In this document: positions 56,728 to 64,000 of the stretch, piece after piece | How the letters are laid out: each line of letters starts with the position of its first letter | How positions within the stretch are numbered: position 1 is the first letter of the stretch | The notes under the pieces: model-generated | The model's database searches: none | Seen by the model: only the letters and a program-made list of their open reading frames with translations | What the model was told of the DNA's origin: nothing | Translations under genes and position numbers: made by a program | NCBI RefSeq assembly: GCF_000015505.1 | Contig: NC_008757.1 | Location: 1 to 64,000, forward strand | DNA length: 64,000 nucleotides | Source of the DNA: Polaromonas naphthalenivorans CJ2 | GTDB lineage: Bacteria > Pseudomonadota > Gammaproteobacteria > Burkholderiales > Burkholderiaceae_C | Direction of reading: 5' to 3'

Positions 56728-58019
56728 ACCGCTCGATAAAAATTCGCGGCCTGTTGCCGCTGGCGGCTCTGGCCGCTGCGCTGCTTGCCGGCAACGCCGC
56801 CGCCGAGTCCCTGCAACAGGCATGGGACATTGCACTGACCGTTGACCGTGGGCTCAAAGCCTCACGCGAAAGCACCGCCGCCGCGTCCAGCCTGCTGGAT
56901 GCGGCCAAATCCGCCCGCCTGCCCAACCTGGCGCTGGAGGCGGGCTATACCGCCCTCGATAAGGCACCGGCGGCCAGGGTTGATTTTTTTGGCCAGTCGC
57001 TGCAAATGCCGCTGGCGCAAAAGGACAGCGCCGCCTACCGCGCCATGGCGACGCTTCCGCTCTACACCGGTGGTCGCATTGAGCGCGGCATTGACGCGGC
57101 CACGGCAGGCATGGATGCGGCGCGGCTGGGCGAAACCGCCGATGCACAGAACCTCAAACTGCGCGTGGCGGATGCCTATGTCAACGTGCTGCGCGCCAGC
57201 CGCATGCTGAAGGTCACTGAGAGCCACGTCGCCAGCCTGCAGGCCCATGCGCGTGACGTGGGCAACCTGCACGAGCAGGGCATGGTGGCCAAAAGCGACC
57301 TGCTCTCTGTGCAGGTGGCCCTGGCCGATGCGCGCCAGCGCCATCTGCAGGTGGCCAATGGGCTGGATCTGGCGCGCGCCGCCTACAACCGCCTGCTGGG
57401 GCGGCCGCTGGATCAGCCCGTCGCGCTCGACGACCTGTCGCCCGAGACGGCGCAAGAGCCGCTCCCCGCCCTGAGCGAGCGGGCACTGGCCCGGCGCAGC
57501 GAGCTGGCGGCACTGGCGCGTCAAATTGAAGCGATGCGCCACCAGGCCGCCGCCGTGCGCGGCGAAACCGCCCCGCAGGTCGCGCTGTCCGGCGGTTACG
57601 GCTACCAGGAGAACCGCTATCAGGTGCATCAAGGGCAATGGATGGTCACCCTGGGGGTCAAGTGGAGCCTGTTCGACGGTGGCGTGGTCAGCCACCGCGC
57701 CAATGCTGTCGAGCGCCAGGCCGCGGCATTGACGGAGCAACGCGATGAGCTGGCCTCCATCATCGCCCTGCAGGTCCGCCAGACCTGGCTGGACGTGCAA
57801 GAGACCCGCAAGCGCCTCATCGTCACCCAGTCAGCCATCGCCCAGGCCGAGGAGAACCTGCGCGTGGCGCGCGACCGCTATGCCAACGGCCTGTCCACCC
57901 ATACCGAAGTGCTCGATGCCGAGACCTTGCGCACCGGCAGCGAGGGCAACCACGCCAATGCGCTGTCTGATGCCGCACTGGCGGGGTTGCGGCTGAAGCG
58001 CGCCACGGGTGAGCTCTGA
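56724..58019 (+). CDS. TolC-family outer-membrane efflux protein
   Basis: A 431-residue outer-membrane channel precursor. The signal peptide MNRSIKIRGLLPLAALAAALLAGNAAA is followed by two outer-membrane efflux repeats (SLQQAWDIALTVDRGLKASRE... and LSERALARRSELAALARQIEAMRHQ...) with GGYGYQENRYQVHQGQWMVTLGVKWSLFDGGV, the typical second beta segment. The start at 56724 overlaps the RND stop (ATGA); the longer frame upstream is a shadow of the RND gene. It completes a tripartite pump. Confidence 0.92.
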   Translation: MNRSIKIRGLLPLAALAAALLAGNAAAESLQQAWDIALTVDRGLKASRESTAAASSLLDAAKSARLPNLALEAGYTALDKAPAARVDFFGQSLQMPLAQKDSAAYRAMATLPLYTGGRIERGIDAATAGMDAARLGETADAQNLKLRVADAYVNVLRASRMLKVTESHVASLQAHARDVGNLHEQGMVAKSDLLSVQVALADARQRHLQVANGLDLARAAYNRLLGRPLDQPVALDDLSPETAQEPLPALSERALARRSELAALARQIEAMRHQAAAVRGETAPQVALSGGYGYQENRYQVHQGQWMVTLGVKWSLFDGGVVSHRANAVERQAAALTEQRDELASIIALQVRQTWLDVQETRKRLIVTQSAIAQAEENLRVARDRYANGLSTHTEVLDAETLRTGSEGNHANALSDAALAGLRLKRATGEL

Positions 58020-58038
58020 GTCTGAGGAGATGGATACC

Positions 58039-58179
58039 ATGAAAACACCCTCAAAACGCTGGCTCGTTCCGATGACGGTGGCCCTGCTTGCTATCATGGG
58101 CCTGACCGTCTGGTGGTTTCTGCTGCGCCAGCCGCCACTGCCCGCTGGCATGATCCAGGCCAACGGTCATGCTCGATGA
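58039..58179 (+). pseudogene. HlyD-family protein, N-terminal fragment
   Basis: A GAGGAGA RBS and ATG at 58039 open a 46-codon frame, MKTPSKRWLVPMTVALLAIM..., with one membrane helix and the PPLPAGMIQANG segment that begins YbhG/HlyD-type adaptors. It is cut after about 42 residues where the sequence becomes the relaxase 3' remnant, so a second adaptor, and perhaps further ABC-transporter genes, have been lost. Confidence 0.75.
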
Positions 58180-58312
58180 CGGCATGGGGTTCAGCTTGGT
58201 GCCATGGAGGCCGGTTATTGAACAGCGACTTGGACAGCAACTCGCCGCAACGGTGCATGGAGGAGGAGTATCTTGGGAAATTGGACGACAGCGAGGGCCT
58301 TCGGTCATTTAG
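58166..58312 (+). pseudogene. Second copy of the relaxase 3' end (remnant)
   Basis: The frame VMLDDGMGFSLVPWRPVIEQ, continuing RLGQQLAATVHGGGVSWEIGRQRGPSVI and a stop, matches the last 48 codons of the DUF3363 relaxase at 42948-43094 with about ten substitutions. Nucleotide divergence shows that it came from a related ICE rather than from recent duplication. It begins exactly where the HlyD fragment ends and overlaps the end of the AraC-type gene by eight bases. Confidence 0.92.
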
Positions 58313-59342
58313 CTAATTTTTCCGCCCGTTTTGTATTCTGACCAAACCAGTCGGAGGGTGCCACACCTTCCCAACGCTTGAATGCCCGTCTGAAGTTTGC
58401 TATTTCTGTATAGCCCAGTAAATAGGCCACTTCCTTGACAGTGACTTTCTTTCTGAGCAGTTCCAATGCCATGCGGTGCCTGACTGACTCAGCGACTTCT
58501 CGGTAGGAAGTTCCTTCCTCGATTAGGCGGCGATGCAGTGTCCGAGGTGTCATGCCAAGCAACCGCGCGCAGAATGTGAGTGTTGGAAATGAAGGGCTGC
58601 GCTCAAGAATAACACCCTCCAGTCTTGCGCTCGCGCTTTTGTTACTTCGGAGTGTCTTGAACTCATCGGTACAGATGCGCACAGCTTCTGCCAGCACCAG
58701 CGCATCATGTTTTGGTACGTCTTCTTCTGCTGCCGACAGGGCAAAAGACAAGCCCGACCACTTCTGACCATACTGAACCTGACAGCCAAAAATATCTCGT
58801 GCCAGTGCAGAATGAGGTGGTTCGGGAAAGCTGAAGCCAACCCTGCTGCAGGCACTGCCATGATGAATCAAGTCATCTGCGATATTCTTGACCGCCACCA
58901 TCGCGATTTCGGTCACCGGGTTGCTTGCAGGGCCCAAACCCAATACGGGCTCGAAAAAGACCTCGAACGCCCCATTCGCCACGCGGGTCCGAATGTCGAT
59001 GACACCCGTTCTGAGGCTGACTAAACGCTCGACGATTTGCATGGCTTCCCGGATGTTGGCGCTTGCCGCAGCCGCCATACCGACAATGCCGTGACTGCCT
59101 GGAATCAAACGACAACCGGCTAGCACCCCGAAGCCTGACTCCCCTGACCGAGCGATGGCCGCGGTCACGAGTTCTCCGAGTTTCTCAATCGGAATCAAGG
59201 CCGTCGCATCGACCAGATCCCGCTCCTTGAGCTCCGAAATAGCCAGCCACGCAGCCAAATCGACGCCAAGCTCAACCGCCTGATCCGCGATTTGCCGAAG
59301 ATAAGTGACGCGTACGTTTGTGATGTGCACCGGTTGTCTCAC
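58305..59342 (-). CDS. AraC-family transcriptional regulator
   Basis: A 345-residue regulator with an N-terminal AraC_binding-like domain of the OruR/ArgR type (residues 1-200: YLRQIADQAVELGVDLAAWL, GSHGIVGMAAAASANIREAMQIVERL) and a C-terminal double HTH (LTFCARLLGMTPRTLHRRLIEEGTSYREVAESVRHRMALELLRKK..VKEVAYLLGYTEIANFRRAFKRWEGVAPSDW). It starts at GTG 59342 and diverges from the monooxygenase operon, so it is probably its activator, as AraC-type regulators are in several alkane-hydroxylase loci. Its last codons fall in the relaxase remnant, so the C-terminal tail may not be native. Confidence 0.88.
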   Translation of the reverse strand: MRQPVHITNVRVTYLRQIADQAVELGVDLAAWLAISELKERDLVDATALIPIEKLGELVTAAIARSGESGFGVLAGCRLIPGSHGIVGMAAAASANIREAMQIVERLVSLRTGVIDIRTRVANGAFEVFFEPVLGLGPASNPVTEIAMVAVKNIADDLIHHGSACSRVGFSFPEPPHSALARDIFGCQVQYGQKWSGLSFALSAAEEDVPKHDALVLAEAVRICTDEFKTLRSNKSASARLEGVILERSPSFPTLTFCARLLGMTPRTLHRRLIEEGTSYREVAESVRHRMALELLRKKVTVKEVAYLLGYTEIANFRRAFKRWEGVAPSDWFGQNTKRAEKLAK

Positions 59343-59445
59343 TCATACTATTTGTACTTGGTCACGAAAAACGCCTCGTTTTTTCGCCTTTTCGTTGGAA
59401 GAAAGAACTGCGATTGTTCCACGCGAACCCCGCATAGTGGATGCA

Positions 59446-59487
59446 CTTGTCAATACTTGTCAATAACTGACCCCCGTTTGTCAGTTT
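59446..59487. promoter_or_regulatory. Repeats in the AraC/monooxygenase intergenic region
   Basis: Two exact tandem copies of ACTTGTCAAT (59446-59455, 59456-59465) are followed at once by the inverted pair AACTGAC (59466-59472) / GTCAGTT (59481-59487). This arrangement of half-sites about 70-110 bases before the monooxygenase start suits AraC-type activation. Confidence 0.6.
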
Positions 59488-59555
59488 GAACACTCACGAC
59501 CTCAAGGGCGCGCGTGACATGCTAGAAGACTAAAAAACATTAGGAGACAACTGCG

Positions 59556-61814
59556 ATGCGTTCTTTACTCAGGCGGTCCTCACACGAGGCCGAAATCAAT
59601 GGCAAAACCATTACCGTCCAGCCCGATGAAACCCTGCTGCTGGCAGCGTTGCGGCAAGACATTCACATCCCTTCCATCTGTCGCGTCGGCGGCTGCGGTA
59701 CTTGCAAATGCAAACTCAAGGGCGGCAAGGTCGAAGAGCTGACCGAGACCGCCTACCTGCTGTCGGAAAAGGAAATCGCCGACGGCTTCATTCTGGCCTG
59801 CCAGAGCCGCCTGCGTAGTGATGTCAAGATCGAGCTGGACCAAGAAGGCGCGATCGACGGCCCTCCAGTCAAAGGCGTGGTTGTCGGCAAGCAGATGCTG
59901 ACACATGACATCGCCCGTATCGACATCCGGCTGGACCAGCCCATCCGCTACCGCGCCGGCCAGTTTGCGGAAGTTGCGCTGCCCGCACTGCCCGATTGTT
60001 CTCGTAGCTATTCTTTCTCGACTGCACCAGGCAACGACCGCCAGGTGAGCTTTACCGTGCGGCGTGTGCCTGGTGGACGCGTATCCGGGCATCTGGTCGA
60101 CAAGGCACAGGTGGGCGAGTCCCTCACGGTCCGTGGCCCCGGCGGCCAGTTCTGGATGCGCCCGGGCCAGGCTCCGGTGCTCATGGTGGCCGGCGGCAGC
60201 GGTCTGGCCCCAATTCTGGCAATGCTGGAAGACATGAAAAACCGTGGCGACCTGCGCCCCGTCACCCTCTTATTCGGCGCACGCGCCCAGCGGGACTTGT
60301 ACGCGCTGGACGAACTGGCCGCCTATTCCGCCAGTTGGCCAAACTTCCGATTCGTTCCGATTCTGTCGGAAGCAGACGCTTCACAAGCCTGGGAGGGCCG
60401 CACGGGTCTGGTGACCGAGCACATTCCAGAGCTTTTGGGCAGCGCCACCTCAGCCTACCTGTGTGGCCCACCCGCCATGATTGACTCGGCCGTCGCGGTC
60501 TTGCGAAAGCAAGGCATTACTGATGAGCACCTGCACGCGGATCGCTTTGTCGATCAGGCTCCAAAGCTGCATACCGGCTTCTATGGAACTGTCGGTTTGC
60601 CCGAGGTTGAACGCGCACCAGCAAACATACTGGACTACCTCAAATTTTTCCTGGTGCACCTGGTCGGCGTGGGAGGGGTCTTGTCCATTCTGGCTGGCGG
60701 CGTCTACACCAGTTTGGGGCTGCTGGGGCTTCTGATGTTCTACATCGGCGGCGACGCGTTGCTGGGCCGCGATACACGCACCCCGGAGTATCGGTCGCCT
60801 TGGATCCTGACCGTGCAGCTTTGGCTGGCCCTGCCGCTGCTGGCGCTCGTGATGTTCAGCTACATCTGGACCCTCTCGCCGGGAGATCCCTTGGGCTTCG
60901 GCGCCTGGATCAGCGGTCTTACCGGATACGACGTACTCGCCGCCCGGGCCGGCACGGGCTTTTGGCATCACTTGGCGGGCGGCGTGCATGCTGGCCTGAC
61001 GATCGGTCTCCTGGGTACGGTGACTGGCCATGAACTGACACACCGGACATGGGACCCTGTCTCGCTGCTCGTCGGGCGCTGGCTGCTGGCCTTCAGCTAC
61101 GACACCGGGTTTGCCATCGAGCATGTCTACGGTCACCACCGCTACGTCTCGACAGAACATGACCCCGCTACGGCCCCACGCGGACGTAACGTCTACTTCC
61201 ATGTGGTGGCCTCCACCATCAAGGGCAACATCAGCGCCTGGCGCCTCGAAACCGAGCGTCTGATGCGCAAGCACCACGAAGTCCTGTCCCCGCGCAATGC
61301 CTACATCCGCGGCGTGCTCATGAGCGTGCTGCTGGTGGCCATTGCCGGCTGGATGGCCGGCTGGTCCGGTGTGCTGGCCTTCACCGGATGCGCGCTGTTC
61401 GCAAAAGCCCTGCTTGAAATCGTGAATTACATGGAGCACTACGGCATGGTGCGCATCCCGGATCAGGCGGTGCAGCCTCGACATTCGTGGAACACCAACG
61501 CTCGCATGAGCTCCTGGGCCATGTTCAACCTCAGCCGGCATTCTCACCACCACGCACAGGGCGAGGTGCCCTATCAGGACCTGATGCCGCTGTCAGACGC
61601 GCCCATGATGATCAACGGGTACTTGGCCACCATCGTGTTCACCCTGGTTCCTCCGCTATGGCATCGCCTGATGACGCCCAAGCTCATCGAATGGGATCGG
61701 CTCTACGCCACCCCTGAGGAGCGGGCGCTCGCCCTGCGGGCCAACCAACGCAGCCACCTCAAGGCTCTGCGGGACTACGACCCGCGCCGCTGGAACACCG
61801 CCGCCGCCCACTGA
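59556..61814 (+). CDS. Self-sufficient alkane-type monooxygenase: ferredoxin-reductase-AlkB fusion
   Basis: A 752-residue single chain. Residues 12-95 are a plant-type [2Fe-2S] ferredoxin (C42, C47, C50, C82). Residues 105-335 are an FNR-type reductase with RSYSFSTAP (FAD, 150-158), VAGGSGLAPI (NAD) and CGPPAMID. From ~360 an integral-membrane di-iron hydroxylase of the AlkB/XylM type follows, with HELTHR (492-497), HVYGHH (523-528), NYMEHYG (624-630) and RHSHHH (661-666). The first two domains have the order of XylA, the reductase of xylene monooxygenase. It should hydroxylate a terminal methyl group without separate rubredoxin or reductase. AGGAG precedes the start. Confidence 0.93.
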   Translation: MRSLLRRSSHEAEINGKTITVQPDETLLLAALRQDIHIPSICRVGGCGTCKCKLKGGKVEELTETAYLLSEKEIADGFILACQSRLRSDVKIELDQEGAIDGPPVKGVVVGKQMLTHDIARIDIRLDQPIRYRAGQFAEVALPALPDCSRSYSFSTAPGNDRQVSFTVRRVPGGRVSGHLVDKAQVGESLTVRGPGGQFWMRPGQAPVLMVAGGSGLAPILAMLEDMKNRGDLRPVTLLFGARAQRDLYALDELAAYSASWPNFRFVPILSEADASQAWEGRTGLVTEHIPELLGSATSAYLCGPPAMIDSAVAVLRKQGITDEHLHADRFVDQAPKLHTGFYGTVGLPEVERAPANILDYLKFFLVHLVGVGGVLSILAGGVYTSLGLLGLLMFYIGGDALLGRDTRTPEYRSPWILTVQLWLALPLLALVMFSYIWTLSPGDPLGFGAWISGLTGYDVLAARAGTGFWHHLAGGVHAGLTIGLLGTVTGHELTHRTWDPVSLLVGRWLLAFSYDTGFAIEHVYGHHRYVSTEHDPATAPRGRNVYFHVVASTIKGNISAWRLETERLMRKHHEVLSPRNAYIRGVLMSVLLVAIAGWMAGWSGVLAFTGCALFAKALLEIVNYMEHYGMVRIPDQAVQPRHSWNTNARMSSWAMFNLSRHSHHHAQGEVPYQDLMPLSDAPMMINGYLATIVFTLVPPLWHRLMTPKLIEWDRLYATPEERALALRANQRSHLKALRDYDPRRWNTAAAH

Positions 61815-61876
61815 GCGGCCCACGGCCCCCTCATTCCTGTCAGGTCCGGGACCCCTGGTCCCGCAATGGAGATCTT

Positions 61877-63517
61877 ATGAATTTTGATTACGTCATTGTT
61901 GGCGGAGGTTCCGCCGGCGCAACACTTGCTGCAAGACTGAGCGAGGACCCCAGCACCAGCGTGTGCCTGCTGGAGGCCGGTGGCCGCGGCGACGGCATCT
62001 TGGTGCGCGCCCCGGCTGGCATGGTGGCCATGATGCCGGGCCGCGGCAAGATTAACAACTGGGTCCTGCACACCGTGCCTCAGCCCGGCCTCAATGGACG
62101 AAGGGGCTACCAGCCCCGCGGACGCGCCCTGGGCGGCTCCTCGGCGATCAACGCCATGTTGTACATCCGGGGTCAGCGGCAGGACTATGACCACTGGGCC
62201 AACCTCGGCTGCGACGGGTGGGACTGGGAATCGGTTCTGCCCTATTTCAAGAAGTCCGAAAACAACGAGCGGGGACCAGGCGCCTTCCACGGGGGCAGCG
62301 GGCCGCTGCATGTCTCGGAGCAGCGAAGCCCGCGCCCGATCACCCTCGCTTTCATTGAAGCGGCCAAGCACTGTGGTATTGCGCCTCGGGCGGATTTCAA
62401 CGATGGAGACAACGAAGGCGTAGGCCTGTACCAAGTGACGCAGTTCCACGACGCCGCTCGCCGAGGCGAGCGTTGTTCCACGGCAGCGGCCTACCTGCAC
62501 CCGCTCAGGCGACAGCGACCCAACCTCACGATCAAGACGAACACACGGGCCACCCGGATCATCTTTGAAGGCAAACGGGCCGTCGGCGTGGCCTACCGTT
62601 CAGCCGGGCGAGAGCAAGAAATTCGGGCGAAGCAAGAGGTGATCGTGGCAGCTGGTGCCTTCGGGTCTCCGCAACTTCTGCAGCTCTCGGGGGTAGGGCG
62701 TCCGGAAGACATCACCCACCATGGCATCCGCATGGTGCACGAGTTGCCAGGTGTCGGCCAGAACCTGCAGGATCACCTGGACTTCATCCACGCATTCAAG
62801 AGCAAGGACACCGACAACTTCGGCATTGGCCTGAGGGGCACGATGAACCTGCTGGGCCACATCGCCCAATGGCGCAAGGACGGTAGCGGCATGCTGGCCA
62901 CGCCCTTTGCCGAGGGGGCCACCTTCTTCAAGAGCGACCCGGGCATTGACCGACCGGATCTGCAACTGCACTTTGTGATCTCCGTCGTGGACGATCATGC
63001 GCGCAAGCTGCACGCCGGCTATGGGTTCTCGTGCCATGTCTGCTACCTGCGTCCGTACTCGCGCGGGGAGGTGTTCCTCCAGTCGCCCGATCCGTTGGAC
63101 GATCCTGGCATCGATCCCCGGTTTCTGTCGGACGAACGCGATCTCAAGGCCTTGATGCACGGCGCCAAGGTGACCCGCGAGATTCTGCTGGCACCACCAC
63201 TGAAGAAGTACCGCCACCGCGAACTGTTCGGCATGACCGATGGCATGAACGATGCGCAATGGGAGCAGCACATCCGCTCCCGTGCCGACACCATCTATCA
63301 CCCGATCGGCACCTGCAAAATGGGTGTCGACGCCATGGCGGTGGTCGACCCCGAGCTCAAGGTGCGCGGCCTGCAAGGCCTGCGCGTGGTCGACGCCTCT
63401 GTCATGCCGACGCTGGTCAGCGGCAACACCAATGCGCCCACGATCATGATCGCCGAAAGAGCGGTCGACCTCATCCGTGGTTTTGCCACACGCTATTCAA
63501 CCGCTATAAGGAACTGA
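61877..63517 (+). CDS. GMC-family alcohol dehydrogenase (AlkJ-like)
   Basis: A 546-residue FAD-dependent GMC oxidoreductase. The FAD loop VIVGGGSAGATLAARL, the GMC signature around RGRALGGSSAINAMLYIRG, a second signature GAFGSPQLLQLSGVG, and the C-terminal catalytic HPIGTCKMG and NTNAPTIMIAERA are intact. AlkJ enzymes oxidise medium-chain alcohols to aldehydes and feed electrons to the respiratory chain. It begins 62 bases after the monooxygenase, consistent with processing the hydroxylation product. It could also act on aromatic or terpenoid alcohols. Confidence 0.9.
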   Translation: MNFDYVIVGGGSAGATLAARLSEDPSTSVCLLEAGGRGDGILVRAPAGMVAMMPGRGKINNWVLHTVPQPGLNGRRGYQPRGRALGGSSAINAMLYIRGQRQDYDHWANLGCDGWDWESVLPYFKKSENNERGPGAFHGGSGPLHVSEQRSPRPITLAFIEAAKHCGIAPRADFNDGDNEGVGLYQVTQFHDAARRGERCSTAAAYLHPLRRQRPNLTIKTNTRATRIIFEGKRAVGVAYRSAGREQEIRAKQEVIVAAGAFGSPQLLQLSGVGRPEDITHHGIRMVHELPGVGQNLQDHLDFIHAFKSKDTDNFGIGLRGTMNLLGHIAQWRKDGSGMLATPFAEGATFFKSDPGIDRPDLQLHFVISVVDDHARKLHAGYGFSCHVCYLRPYSRGEVFLQSPDPLDDPGIDPRFLSDERDLKALMHGAKVTREILLAPPLKKYRHRELFGMTDGMNDAQWEQHIRSRADTIYHPIGTCKMGVDAMAVVDPELKVRGLQGLRVVDASVMPTLVSGNTNAPTIMIAERAVDLIRGFATRYSTAIRN

Positions 63518-63520
63518 AAA

Positions 63521-64000
63521 ATGCTCGGAAAAATGATGCGCGAGCCTCTGCTCGTCTCCAGCCTGATCGCTCACGCCGCCAGTTACCACGCCGACACCGA
63601 GATCGTCTCTGTGCAAACCACCGGAGGCGTCGAAAAGACGACCTGGAGCCAGGTCGAATGCAATGCACGACGCCTGTCCTCGGCATTGGCCAAGCTGGGC
63701 GTCCGGCAAGGAGACCGCTGCGCCACCATCGCCTGGAACAACCGCCGCCATCTGGAAATCTACTTTGGCGTGTCTGGCGCAGGCATGGTGTGCCACACGA
63801 TCAATCCCCGCCTGTCTTTTGAAGCGCTAACCTACATAGTCAACCATGCCGAAGACCGGGTGCTGTTTGTCGACCGGACGTTCCTGCCCATCGTAGCCAA
63901 GCTGCGCCCAGCGTTGAACACGGTCAAGCACGTCATCCTCATGGGCCCTCGCGAGACCGAGGCACAGGGCATGGTGGATGATCTGTTGTTCTATGACGAG
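63521..64000 (+). CDS. Acyl-CoA synthetase (AlkK-like), N-terminal part, runs off window
   Basis: The 160 visible residues begin MLGKMMREPLLVSSLIAHAASYHADTEIVS and contain TWSQVECNARRLSSALAKLGVRQGDRCATIAWNNRRHLEIYFGVSGAGMVCHTINPRLSFEALTYIVNHAEDRVLFVD. This is the N-terminal domain of AMP-forming medium-chain fatty acyl-CoA ligases such as AlkK. It starts three bases after the GMC stop. It would activate the fatty acid at the end of the alkane pathway; the aldehyde dehydrogenase step must lie elsewhere or downstream. Confidence 0.88.
   Translation, partial: MLGKMMREPLLVSSLIAHAASYHADTEIVSVQTTGGVEKTTWSQVECNARRLSSALAKLGVRQGDRCATIAWNNRRHLEIYFGVSGAGMVCHTINPRLSFEALTYIVNHAEDRVLFVDRTFLPIVAKLRPALNTVKHVILMGPRETEAQGMVDDLLFYDE

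Overview
The window reads as GC-rich DNA from a betaproteobacterium, most likely a member of the Burkholderiales such as the Comamonadaceae. The evidence is codon use, the biphenyl and alkane catabolic genes, and a Tn4371-type conjugative core. No rRNA, tRNA or CRISPR array was seen.

Region 1 (1-12.7 kb) is an accessory patchwork. It holds a Tn3-family tnpR and the start of its tnpA, cut by an intact IS5-family element. It also has an uncharacterised pair (PLD-like protein plus metallophosphatase), a hipBA toxin-antitoxin operon with a large dyad, remnants of IS630 and ISAzo13 transposases, and several hypothetical genes including a lipoprotein.

Region 2 (12.7-15.1 kb) looks like the left end of an integrative and conjugative element (ICE). 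A DUF1294-like gene appears truncated there. It is followed by a tyrosine integrase, a HigB/HigA-like toxin-antitoxin pair and an IS6-family remnant.

Region 3 (15.2-27.2 kb, minus strand) is a complete biphenyl operon of the LB400/KF707 type. Transcription order is GntR regulator, bphA, bphE, bphX-like orf, bphF, bphG, bphB, bphC, bphK, bphH, bphJ, bphI, bphD, then an OmpW-like porin. It would convert biphenyl to benzoate plus pyruvate and acetyl-CoA.

Region 4 (27.3-43.1 kb) is the ICE maintenance and transfer core: Abi-like gene (3' end apparently lost), DUF932, RadC, large ParB-like protein, DUF736, HTH, DUF2958, DUF2285, AlpA-like HTH, RepA with iterons, ParA, small partition partner, DUF2840, TraF and a DUF3363 relaxase. 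Long non-coding leaders separate the first genes, and two of them carry copies of the same ~473-bp sequence.

Region 5 (43.2-58.3 kb) is a cargo module placed directly after the relaxase. A TetR regulator precedes two alanine/lysine-rich LEA-like proteins and a helical protein. Then comes a chain of ATGA-coupled genes: UbiB-like kinase, MGDG-synthase-like glycosyltransferase fused to a peptidase-like domain, patatin, degenerate polyprenyl-synthase-like protein, and an RND efflux trio. The module ends in a truncated HlyD-type gene joined to a second, divergent copy of the relaxase 3' end. This envelope/lipid plus efflux set is the best candidate for an undescribed system.

Region 6 (58.3-64 kb) is a second cargo: an AraC-type regulator divergent from an operon for alkane oxidation. 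It begins with an unusual single-chain ferredoxin-reductase-AlkB-type monooxygenase, followed by an AlkJ-like GMC dehydrogenase and an AlkK-like acyl-CoA synthetase that runs off the window.
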